From Actinomycetota bacterium (GTDB lineage: Bacteria; Actinomycetota; Acidimicrobiia; Acidimicrobiales; UBA8592): 12,369 nucleotides of DNA. This document shows, in pieces, positions 5,859 through 12,369 of the stretch. The notes beneath the pieces were generated by a model. The model was not told the DNA's origin, did not search any database, and was given only the letters and a program-made list of their open reading frames with translations. Both the position numbers and the translations under genes were made by a program. The stretch covers positions 1-12,369 of the forward strand of contig PAYW01000027.1 in assembly GCA_002715425.1 (NCBI GenBank). Direction: 5' to 3'. The stretch's first letter is position 1. Each line of letters begins with the position of its first letter.

Positions 5859-6555
5859 CCTTTCTCGGCCCTATCCACCCAACCATTGCCTGCCGTTTAC
5901 GGTCTTTTCTTAACCTATGTGACCAAAACTTCTCTGGGTTTGATGTGCATTCATCAATTCTAACAATCTCAGTAATGCCATTTTGAGTTAAAGAAATTTC
6001 AACTGCTTTTGGTAAGTTAAGCGCTAAACATCCTTCTCGAGTTTCCGAGCGCACACTATCTCCAAAAACATTACAAATGGTCTTCATTTCATTCTCACCA
6101 AATTGATAAACGCTTGGATGAATACAAGGACCAATTACTGCCACAGCTGGCTCTTTACCTAGCCCTTCCATCAGTTCAACTGCTCTGTCAATAATTCCTA
6201 GCGTTAAGCCTCTCCAACCTGCATGAACTAAGTTCAGAGACCCTAAAGGACTCACAAGGGCAACTGGTGCACAATCTGCAACTTGTATAGAAATCGGGAC
6301 CCCAGAACTATTTGTTAATATTGCATCTCCAGACCTTCCCTGACACTCGCCTGGTGACTGTACTTGGACAATTTCTGTTCCATGTACTTGAGTCAAATAA
6401 GCCCACTTTTCATCGACAATAGAACGCTGCCTAGAAGCAAGGATCTGCGGGTCTTGGCTCGTTGACAAATCCCCTTGATCTTTCGTAGTGAAAATTAAAT
6501 AGGCTTTCCTGCCATCCTCAAGTTGGAAAGACCAAGAAGGTTTCTCATGTCTCAT
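5845..6555 (-). CDS. pgeF: PgeF/YfiH, peptidoglycan editing factor (laccase-domain family)
   Basis: Member of the YfiH/LACC1 (DUF152) family. In E. coli the protein removes wrongly added L-Ser from UDP-MurNAc so that MurC's product carries L-Ala; relatives also act on purine nucleosides. The metal and active-site residues are visible: His58 in QVHG, Cys95 in VADCAPV and His111 in HAGWRG. GPCIHPSVYQFG (142-153) and the C-terminal WSHRLRKDRKRQAMVGWI also fit. At 236 aa it has usual length and no signal peptide. ATG 6555 is the only start, since an in-frame stop lies two codons upstream (6561-6559). No Shine-Dalgarno is seen, so translation may depend on ribosomes coming from ftsZ, which ends 44 bp before. 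Sharing an operon with murC fits the editing role. The exact substrate here is not shown. Confidence 0.93.
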   Translation of the reverse strand: MRHEKPSWSFQLEDGRKAYLIFTTKDQGDLSTSQDPQILASRQRSIVDEKWAYLTQVHGTEIVQVQSPGECQGRSGDAILTNSSGVPISIQVADCAPVALVSPLGSLNLVHAGWRGLTLGIIDRAVELMEGLGKEPAVAVIGPCIHPSVYQFGENEMKTICNVFGDSVRSETREGCLALNLPKAVEISLTQNGITEIVRIDECTSNPEKFWSHRLRKDRKRQAMVGWIGPRKGDFG

Positions 6556-6599
6556 TAATCACAAAACTTGGACGGCCGCTATGACGTGTATATTCCCAG

Positions 6600-7667
6600 T
6601 TATTGGAGGAAGTCCGGAACATCAAGACCCGTATGCACTTCTGTCGTTTCTTCCGTCTCTCCGAATACATCAGGTACGTCGCTTTCCACAGGAGAACGCC
6701 TTACAGGGCGACTGCCATTCTCCCATCGGTCGAATCCAGCAGCTATGACTGTAACTCTGACTGTGTCTCCAATAGATTCGTCCACGACAGTTCCAAAAAT
6801 AATATTCGCATCTGGGTGGGCTACACCAACAACAAGTTCTGCAGCTTCATTAACTTCATTTAACGTTAAACTACTCGATCCAGTGATTGACAGGAGGATG
6901 CCACGTGCTCCGTCTATAGGTGATTCCATGAGGGGACTGGAAATTGCTTTTCGAGCAGCGCTTGTTGCCCTTTGTTCACCACTTCCTTCGCCAACACCCA
7001 TCAACGCTGAACCTGCATCATTCATGATCATCTTTACATCTGCAAAGTCTGTGTTAATCAAACCAGGAGTGGTGATGAGTTCAGTTATGCCCCTAACTCC
7101 ATCAAGAAGGATTTCGTCAGCTTTGGCGAAAGCTTCAACAACAGTTGTTTGTTCATCTGCTACGGACAATAAACGGTCATTGGGTATAACGATTTGAGTG
7201 TCGACTTTTTCTCGAAGACGGGTAATTCCCTGATCAGCTTGAACAGCTCTTCTGCGCCCTTCGAAACCGAAAGGCCGGGTTACAACGGCTATCGTTAAAG
7301 CCCCTAACCCCTTTGCTACGTCAGCAACAATCGGAGCTGCACCTGTTCCTGTTCCTCCCCCTTCACCGGCCGTTATAAAAACCATATCTGCGCCAGATAA
7401 TGCTTGTTCAATTTCTTGTCGATTGTCTTCCGCTGCCTGTCGGCCAATATCAGGATCGGACCCCGCTCCTAGTCCTCGGGTGAGCTCTCGCCCGATATCA
7501 ATTTTGACTTCTGCATCAGATAGTAGAAGCGCTTGTGCATCTGTATTAATTGCGTGAAACTCTACTCCACGGAGACCAGCGTCGATCATTCGGTTTACAG
7601 CATTCACACCGCCGCCGCCGACACCTACCACTTTAATAACAGCAAGATAATTATGCGGATTAGTCAT
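6600..7667 (-). CDS. ftsZ: Cell division GTPase FtsZ
   Basis: Tubulin-like GTPase that polymerises into the Z ring at midcell and recruits the divisome. The GTP-binding core shows [13 protein letters not shown] (15-27), the tubulin signature GGGTGTG (103-109) and [10 protein letters not shown] (131-140). The T7 loop NTDFAD (205-210) carries the Asp residues that complete the partner's active site. The core ends near residue 313; a linker of only about 35 residues leads to the conserved C-terminal peptide LDVPDFLQ (348-355), the docking site for SepF. Length 355 aa is on the short side for actinomycetes. ATG 7667 has a perfect AAGGAG (7673-7678) at 5 nt spacing, the strongest ribosome binding site in the window, as expected for an abundant protein. 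It lies 76 bp after ftsQ, so a promoter of its own is likely though not clearly readable. Confidence 0.98.
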   Translation of the reverse strand: MTNPHNYLAVIKVVGVGGGGVNAVNRMIDAGLRGVEFHAINTDAQALLLSDAEVKIDIGRELTRGLGAGSDPDIGRQAAEDNRQEIEQALSGADMVFITAGEGGGTGTGAAPIVADVAKGLGALTIAVVTRPFGFEGRRRAVQADQGITRLREKVDTQIVIPNDRLLSVADEQTTVVEAFAKADEILLDGVRGITELITTPGLINTDFADVKMIMNDAGSALMGVGEGSGEQRATSAARKAISSPLMESPIDGARGILLSITGSSSLTLNEVNEAAELVVGVAHPDANIIFGTVVDESIGDTVRVTVIAAGFDRWENGSRPVRRSPVESDVPDVFGETEETTEVHTGLDVPDFLQ

Positions 7668-7689
7668 TTTGTCTCCTTATATTTTTAGA

Positions 7690-7699
7690 ACTTTAAAGT
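7690..7699. promoter_or_regulatory. Palindrome ACTTTAAAGT in the ftsQ-ftsZ gap
   Basis: A perfect 10-bp palindrome in the 76-bp gap (7668-7743) upstream of ftsZ. This gap often carries ftsZ promoters in actinomycetes. I see AT-rich stretches but no hexamer pair with proper spacing, so neither promoter nor operator can be fixed. Confidence 0.3.
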
Positions 7700-7743
7700 C
7701 TTACAAGAGGTTTAGTCTTTGAATCACAATCTAAGTGTTCCTT

Positions 7744-8508
7744 CTAGGTAGAAGGGTACGAGCAACTAGGGTCACGACACAACACAGGCGTTAGCGGCGC
7801 TCTTACATCAATATGCAAAACAGAACTTTGGTCTACTTGGGAAAGTATCGTTGCAGCTGCTATAACCTTGCCTTCGATATCAGAGCTATCGCCAAAAAGG
7901 ATTTTCCCACCACCAAATAGAAGTAGTTCAATCTGGCTGCCACCTTTAATCGAGGAGATATCCCCGGTAAGTTCAGACGAGATAGTTCCAGCAACTTGAA
8001 TGAGGGGTATTACCTGTTCAGGAGCCCATTCTCCTATAGAGAGGATTCCTATTTCTTCCTCTATCGGTAACAAATCATATGGCAATACATCTTCTTTTTG
8101 AAGCACTCGTCCCTCGATATCGACCACTACCCAACCCTCTTCATTCGAGAATGCTGCAACAGGATCTCTTGTGGAAACACGGATGGTAATGGTTCCACCC
8201 CACGACCTTGAAATGCGGGCTTCTTTAACCCAAGGTATGGCTTCAATTCTCTTTGATGAGGACGAACTATCAACCTCAAGTAGAGGTTTACCTTTTTCTA
8301 TGCCCGCCACTCTTCTGACCTCTCCTTCTAGCTCCATAGACACACCCTCAATGACAATTTCATCTACGTCGAAAAGTGAACTCTTAGATAGAAGATAGCC
8401 CCCTGCCCCTAGAGAGGTAATTACAACAATGAGAAGGAGTATTCTGAGGCGACGTCGACCTTTAGCGCGCATAACATCTATTCTTCGAGATTGAATACGA
8501 GGATCCAT
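7744..8508 (-). CDS. ftsQ: Divisome protein FtsQ (POTRA domain)
   Basis: Bitopic inner membrane protein that joins early and late divisome parts (FtsB/FtsL partners). A short basic cytoplasmic N-terminus is followed by one membrane segment, the hydrophobic run from RILLLIVV to GGYLL. The POTRA domain comes next (SLFDVDEIVIEGV and on), and the FtsQ beta domain holds PWVKEARISRSWGGTITIRV and TRDPVAAF, matching the usual AxVxRxWPxTLxIxVxER-P pattern. From the ATG it has 254 aa. The start is uncertain: TTG 8520 would give four more residues and overlap murB, but its AGGA lies only 1 nt away. ATG 8508, 4 nt after the murB stop with GAG 8 nt upstream, is preferred. FtsQ sequences vary, so the call rests on topology, motif and place between murB and ftsZ. 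Confidence 0.92.
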   Translation of the reverse strand: MDPRIQSRRIDVMRAKGRRRLRILLLIVVITSLGAGGYLLSKSSLFDVDEIVIEGVSMELEGEVRRVAGIEKGKPLLEVDSSSSSKRIEAIPWVKEARISRSWGGTITIRVSTRDPVAAFSNEEGWVVVDIEGRVLQKEDVLPYDLLPIEEEIGILSIGEWAPEQVIPLIQVAGTISSELTGDISSIKGGSQIELLLFGGGKILFGDSSDIEGKVIAAATILSQVDQSSVLHIDVRAPLTPVLCRDPSCSYPST

Positions 8509-8512
8509 ATAG

Positions 8513-9439
8513 TTACTCAAATCCTAAAAAATGATTTTCGGAATCCAGCTCTATTCCGAATTTTTTAAGGACTCGGCTCCTTACTTCTTGAATAAGGGCA
8601 GCAACATCCTCTGATTTTCCCCCATGGTCAACTTGTATAAAATTTGCATGTTTCTCAGAAACGTACGCTGTTCCTATTCGAAGACCCTTGCATCCAGCTG
8701 CTTCTATCAGGCGTCCAGCCGATTCATTCTGTGGATTTGTGAATACCGATCCAGCGTTTTGACCACCAGGCTGATTCTCGACTCTCCATCTAACTATCTC
8801 AGACAGCTCCATTTCAGATTCACTGGTATTTCCTTCCTTTAGGCCTAAATCAACTTTCGTAATAACCTGACTGCTACTAATAGAAGATTTGCGATAAGAG
8901 AACCTCAACTGATCAATCGATAGGGAGAAGTAATCTCCTGTTTCTAAATCGATTCCTTCAACCTTTCGAACGCTTTTACTCATGTCAGAACCATGCCCTC
9001 CAGCGTTCATCCGAACGGCTCCACCCATTGAACCGGGAACACCCACTGCCCATTCAAAGCCTGTTAGACCAGCTGCTACTGTCTTTCTTGCTACGACAGG
9101 CAAAATTGCTGCTGCACCGGCAATAACTGTTTCTCCCTCAATAGACATAGATTTGAACTCTCGCCCTAAACGAAGAATTAATCCGGAAAACCCATTATCG
9201 GAAACCAGAAGATTTGATCCATTGCCAAGAACCGCGACAGGTATATCCAAGCCAAGAATACGGTTAGAAATCACCTGAAGATCGTTTTCGATACCGACTT
9301 CAATAAAGACACTGCATGCTCCACCGGATCTATACGTCGTCTTTTCGCCAAGAGGCTCAAGTCGCCTTACTTCACTACGATCTAAAGAAGCTTCAAAGAA
9401 CTCGCATAGTTCTCCCCAAGGCAAATGCTCTTGCTTCAT
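8513..9439 (-). CDS. murB: UDP-N-acetylenolpyruvoylglucosamine reductase MurB
   Basis: FAD enzyme in the cytoplasm that reduces UDP-GlcNAc-enolpyruvate with NADPH to UDP-MurNAc, the substrate of MurC. The FAD-binding part shows TTYRSGG (34-40), LGNGSNLLVSD (71-81) and WAVGVPGSMGGAVRMNAG (130-147). Catalytic candidates are Arg173 in SYRKSS, Ser231 in AGSVFTNP (the proton donor) and a C-terminal Glu near 301 in the SENHFLG stretch, which corresponds to the usual EPEVxxxG. Length 308 aa suits the shorter type II enzymes. Its ATG overlaps the murC stop as ATGA, so the two are translationally coupled; GGA sits upstream as a weak ribosome binding site. Having murB between murC and ftsQ differs from my recollection of Mycobacterium and Streptomyces, where murB is elsewhere. 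Confidence 0.97.
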   Translation of the reverse strand: MKQEHLPWGELCEFFEASLDRSEVRRLEPLGEKTTYRSGGACSVFIEVGIENDLQVISNRILGLDIPVAVLGNGSNLLVSDNGFSGLILRLGREFKSMSIEGETVIAGAAAILPVVARKTVAAGLTGFEWAVGVPGSMGGAVRMNAGGHGSDMSKSVRKVEGIDLETGDYFSLSIDQLRFSYRKSSISSSQVITKVDLGLKEGNTSESEMELSEIVRWRVENQPGGQNAGSVFTNPQNESAGRLIEAAGCKGLRIGTAYVSEKHANFIQVDHGGKSEDVAALIQEVRSRVLKKFGIELDSENHFLGFE

Positions 9440-10827
9440 GCTAATCCAGACATAAGTTCATTTGGCAAAGTTGTTATGTCGCCGGCCCCAAGTGTAAGGC
9501 ATAGGTCACCTTGAGTGAGTTCCGAACGAATATGATCAACTAGATCTGTTCGGTGTTCGCAATAAACCACCTGCTTTCCTGATTCTGAATCTCGGACAAC
9601 ATCAGCAATCAGGCGCCCCGAGACTCCTGGTATCGGAGATTCTCCGGCAGAGTAAATACCCGTTACGTACACGACATCTGCATTCTGAAAGGAGTGGGAA
9701 AAGTCATTCCAAAAGTCCTGGGTCCTGGAATACCTATGTGGTTGGAAAACACAAATAATGCGACCCCAATCTCCTTCTTTTGCAGCTTGGAGAGCAGAGC
9801 TCACCTCAGTTGGTAGATGCGCATAGTCATCTATAAACGATACGCCGTTTTTTTCTCCACGATAATGAAACCTTCTAGCTACTCCTCCAAACTGTGCAAG
9901 CCCTTCTCGCAACAGGTTAATATCTGCGCTTAAATAGTCAGCGAAAGATAAAGCAGCCACTGCATTTTGAACGTTATATAGACCAGGTGTCGCTAAAGAG
10001 AAATCACCTAGTTTGCCTGAAGGGCCATTAAGCGAAAAACTAGATCCGAATCGCGAACCCTTGTAGTTTGCAATAGAGTAGTCTGCCTCAGGGTTAACCC
10101 CATATGTGATGACGTTAGGCTCCCCCACCAACCCTTTTAAGCCTTCGTCGTCGGAACATACGAATGCTTTATCCTTTATATTTTTTAAAAATTGATTAAA
10201 AGCAGCTCGAAGATTCGCCTCATTTCCATATTGTCCCAGATGGTCAGGTTCAACATTAGTAATGATTCCGTAGTCTGAATCAAGCGTTAAAAACGTTCCA
10301 TCTGACTCATCGGCTTCTACTACAAATAGGTTGGAGTCTGGTTCCCACAACGCCCCACACCCAATCTCGTTGACTTCGCCGCCAATTATAAATGAAGGAT
10401 TGAGATTGGCTTGAGCAAGCAATACTGCCAGCATCGATGAAGTAGTTGTCTTGCCATGCGTTCCCGCAACAGAAACAGTGGGTTTAATTCTAGTAATAGC
10501 ACTCAAGAGATCTGCTCGGCTTACTACAGGGATAGCGCGCTCTCGAGCTTCCCTTATCTCAATGTTCTCATCGGCTACAGCAGTGGATCGGGCGACAAGG
10601 TCTACCTGCCCAACGTTATGCCTTCCGTGTCCGATCGTAACTTTAATCCCAGCAGCTACTAAACGGTCTAGACCTGCTGAACTTTTTAGGTCACTTCCTG
10701 TTATCGAGTGACCCATCGTCGCAAGGACTAAACCAATAGCCCGCATTCCTGCGCCTCCTATACCGACAATATGTATCGATAACTTAGGACCCAAATCCAA
10801 TTCACCCTTGACTGAAGCTTCAGTCAT
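9436..10827 (-). CDS. murC: UDP-N-acetylmuramate--L-alanine ligase MurC
   Basis: Cytoplasmic ATP-dependent ligase that adds L-Ala to UDP-MurNAc, the first step of the peptide stem. The three Mur ligase domains are in order. The N-terminal UDP-binding Rossmann part has IHIVGIGGAGMRAIG (18-32). The central ATPase has the P-loop GTHGKTT (122-128), EADESDGTF (171-179) and NVEPDHL (191-197). The C-terminal domain starts around GGVARRFHYRG and holds DDYAHLPTE (333-341), where many MurC have AHHPTE, and FQPHRYSRT. Length 463 aa is normal. AAGGAA (10833-10838) lies 5 nt before ATG 10827. The start overlaps the murG stop as ATGA and the end overlaps murB in the same way, so murG, murC and murB form one coupled unit. 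Confidence 0.98.
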   Translation of the reverse strand: MTEASVKGELDLGPKLSIHIVGIGGAGMRAIGLVLATMGHSITGSDLKSSAGLDRLVAAGIKVTIGHGRHNVGQVDLVARSTAVADENIEIREARERAIPVVSRADLLSAITRIKPTVSVAGTHGKTTTSSMLAVLLAQANLNPSFIIGGEVNEIGCGALWEPDSNLFVVEADESDGTFLTLDSDYGIITNVEPDHLGQYGNEANLRAAFNQFLKNIKDKAFVCSDDEGLKGLVGEPNVITYGVNPEADYSIANYKGSRFGSSFSLNGPSGKLGDFSLATPGLYNVQNAVAALSFADYLSADINLLREGLAQFGGVARRFHYRGEKNGVSFIDDYAHLPTEVSSALQAAKEGDWGRIICVFQPHRYSRTQDFWNDFSHSFQNADVVYVTGIYSAGESPIPGVSGRLIADVVRDSESGKQVVYCEHRTDLVDHIRSELTQGDLCLTLGAGDITTLPNELMSGLA

Positions 10828-11927
10828 AACGCTTCCTTCTTCAATAAACTTGCTAAGGCTTCCGATGCGTTGATTTGATTATTCATTTCTGCTCGTCGCC
10901 TCATCCTGTGGAGCTCTTCCCGACTTTTTATTAGCTCATTCATGAGAGCAGAGAGACTGAGCCCATCACAATTTTCGTCGGTCAATATTCGGGCTGAACC
11001 CAAATCCACCATAGACTTTGCATTAGCTGTTTGATGGTCGCCAGGGGCATTAGGAAGAGGAACTAACACTGAAGGTAAGTCTAATGCGGCTATCTCAGCG
11101 GTAATTGAACCACCTGCTCTTGAGATAATCAGATCAGCTGACCTAAGAATGCTCGGCATGTCGTATTCAAACTCAATCGGCCGATAATCAACATAGTTTC
11201 TAAGCTCTTCCTCAGAGCGAAAGAGCTCTTCCCAATCTCGACGCCCAATTATATGGTAAACCGTCAAGCCCATACCCTTATCCAAAAGAGGGATAGCATC
11301 TCTCAAAGCCAAATTTATTTTTTTCGCCCCTAAAGACCCCCCAGTAACGACTACGAAGAGATTTTCGCTAGGAACTTTCAATTTTTCTCGAATACAAGCT
11401 GGCTCAATCCGCCGTGCATCGATGATTGATTGCCTTACAGGGTTTCCGGTATAAACAGCATTTCGAAGGGAAGTATCTTTATACGAAACGGCAGAGTGGC
11501 GAGCCCAACGACTAATTACTTTATTAGCTAATCCCGGAACTGCATTTTGCTCATGGGCGACTACTGGAATCTTTAATACTAGTGATGCTAAGGCGCATGG
11601 GAAGCATGCAAATCCTCCTAGCGCTAGAACAACTTGAGGCTTCCTCTTGTTTAGCAAACGAAGGGCCTCCATAGTTCCTCGAATTAGTAAATAAATAGCC
11701 CTTAAAGCTGCGAGCGGATTTCGACGGGATATTCCGGTCCCAGAAATGGTGATAAGTTCAAACCCTTCGGAAGGAACAAGATCTTGCTCTATACCTCGAT
11801 CGCTACCTACGAACAGTATTTCTTCTTTCCGGTACCCACCGCGAGCGAGAGCATTTGCTACAGCTAAACCCGGATGGACATGGCCAGCGGTTCCTCCACC
11901 GGCAATGACGACAAAGCACTCATTCAT
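10824..11927 (-). CDS. murG: Lipid II-forming GlcNAc transferase MurG
   Basis: GT-B glycosyltransferase on the inner face of the membrane; it moves GlcNAc from UDP-GlcNAc to lipid I to give lipid II. The N-terminal domain has the glycine loop GGGTAGHVHPGLA (10-22; usual form GGGTGGH) and HEQNAVPGLAN for lipid I binding. The C-terminal domain has TGGSLGAKKIN and the donor site SRAGGSITAEIAALDLPS with PLPNAPGDHQTANA. From the ATG it has 367 aa, usual for the family. A TTG at 11945 would add six residues, but AGGG (11933-11936) is 5 nt from ATG 11927, so the ATG is preferred. It overlaps the end of ftsW by 8 nt (ATGAATGA) and the start of murC by 4 nt. Confidence 0.97.
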   Translation of the reverse strand: MNECFVVIAGGGTAGHVHPGLAVANALARGGYRKEEILFVGSDRGIEQDLVPSEGFELITISGTGISRRNPLAALRAIYLLIRGTMEALRLLNKRKPQVVLALGGFACFPCALASLVLKIPVVAHEQNAVPGLANKVISRWARHSAVSYKDTSLRNAVYTGNPVRQSIIDARRIEPACIREKLKVPSENLFVVVTGGSLGAKKINLALRDAIPLLDKGMGLTVYHIIGRRDWEELFRSEEELRNYVDYRPIEFEYDMPSILRSADLIISRAGGSITAEIAALDLPSVLVPLPNAPGDHQTANAKSMVDLGSARILTDENCDGLSLSALMNELIKSREELHRMRRRAEMNNQINASEALASLLKKEAL

Positions 11928-12369
11928 TTTGACCCTGCCGGTCAATGTTAAGAATCATCCCCACTGCTGCCATTCCCACTAATAAAGAAGTCCCTCCAAA
12001 TGATACAAAGGGCAATGGGATCCCAGTTACTGGGAGGACCCCTATAACTGTTCCCACGTTGATGAACGCTTGGAGTAAGAACCACATTGAAACACCAATC
12101 GCCAATAGTGAACCAAATTTATCATCACACCTAAGAGCAGCACGTATTCCGAACGCTGCTAAACCTATAAACAACATTAGAACAGTAATTGCACCAATGA
12201 AGCCCATCTCTTCGGCAATAACCGTATAGATAAAATCGGTATGGGCATAAGGGAGGAAACCCCATTTAGCTCTACTTGCTCCTGGGCCTACCCCCATCCA
12301 ACCTCCGCTAGCTATACCGACAAGCGACTGGAAAGTCTGATATCCAGTATTGAGTGGATCGCTGTCAGG
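11920..12369 (-). CDS. ftsW: FtsW, septal SEDS glycosyltransferase (C-terminal part)
   Basis: Multi-pass membrane protein of the SEDS family that polymerises lipid II at the septum together with a class B penicillin-binding protein. Only the last 149 codons are in the window; the frame runs off the right edge. The SEDS signature is plain: NTGYQTFQSLVGIASGGWMG, then GVGPGASRAKWGFLPYAHTD and FIYTVIAEEMG. After it come three hydrophobic segments: IGAITVLMLFIGLAAFGIRA, a middle one with AIGVSMWFLLQAFINVGTVIGV, and a last one with SLLVGMAAVGMIL. The PVTGIPLPFVSFGGTSL stretch between the last two is the family's conserved C-terminal loop. The Lys/Trp and PYAHTDF form suits FtsW rather than RodA, and the place before murG agrees. 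It ends in TGA at 11922-11920, overlapping murG. Confidence 0.95.
   Translation of the reverse strand, partial: PDSDPLNTGYQTFQSLVGIASGGWMGVGPGASRAKWGFLPYAHTDFIYTVIAEEMGFIGAITVLMLFIGLAAFGIRAALRCDDKFGSLLAIGVSMWFLLQAFINVGTVIGVLPVTGIPLPFVSFGGTSLLVGMAAVGMILNIDRQGQNE
11933..11936 (-). promoter_or_regulatory. murG ribosome binding site deciding the start
   Basis: AGGG on the minus strand, inside the end of ftsW and 5 nt before ATG 11927. It lies downstream of the alternative TTG (11945) and so cannot serve that start. Confidence 0.65.

Noticed and set aside
6568..7197. Long plus-strand open frame of 209 codons
   Set aside because: It lies entirely opposite the conserved ftsZ core; its translation is Ser/Thr/Pro-rich without motifs and it is explained by ftsZ codon usage.
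8509..8520. TTG 8520 as the ftsQ start
   Set aside because: The only Shine-Dalgarno-like bases lie 1 nt from it; ATG 8508 has workable spacing and just clears the murB stop. It is not fully excluded.

Overview
The window is a stretch of bacterial chromosome carrying the 3' half of a division and cell wall (dcw) cluster, with ileS beside it. It points to an actinomycete-type bacterium (Actinomycetota). The reasons are the FtsZ partner SepF and a long DivIVA/Wag31-like protein downstream of ftsZ, no ftsA between ftsQ and ftsZ, a long type-2-like IleRS, and the gene order ftsZ-pgeF-yggS-sepF-divIVA-ileS-(DNA-binding protein), which I recall from Streptomyces. Base composition looks moderate, about mid-40s % GC on a few hand-counted lines. 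That is low for the phylum and would suit an uncultured aquatic lineage such as an Acidimicrobiia relative. The lineage is inference, not shown by the sequence.

Layout. Positions 1-157 (minus) hold the start of a protein with a Lys/Ala/Pro repeat tail, cut by the left edge. Positions 158-357 are a divergent intergenic region. ileS (358-3516) is the only complete plus-strand gene. It ends in an 8-bp tandem repeat and faces divIVA tail to tail across 37 bp. Everything from 3554 to the right edge is on the minus strand, transcribed in the order ftsW (partial), murG, murC, murB, ftsQ, ftsZ, pgeF (yfiH), yggS, sepF, divIVA. ftsW through ftsQ are tightly packed, with short overlaps or a gap of a few bases. 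The gaps before ftsZ (76 bp), sepF (74 bp) and divIVA (65 bp) are the likely sites of extra regulation. No stretch over 300 bp lacks a gene.

How the genes work together. MurC adds L-Ala to UDP-MurNAc made by MurB. MurG completes lipid II, and FtsW polymerises it at the septum under control of the FtsQ-containing divisome. FtsZ forms the ring and SepF ties it to the membrane. DivIVA marks the poles and septum. PgeF proofreads the amino acid on the muropeptide precursor, and YggS handles PLP homeostasis. No new multi-gene system is evident. The points worth a second look are local: an apparently leaderless divIVA promoter, an inverted ileS inside an otherwise expected order, a missing yggT, a 15-bp duplication in the sepF leader, and a two-unit minisatellite coding the Lys-rich tail.
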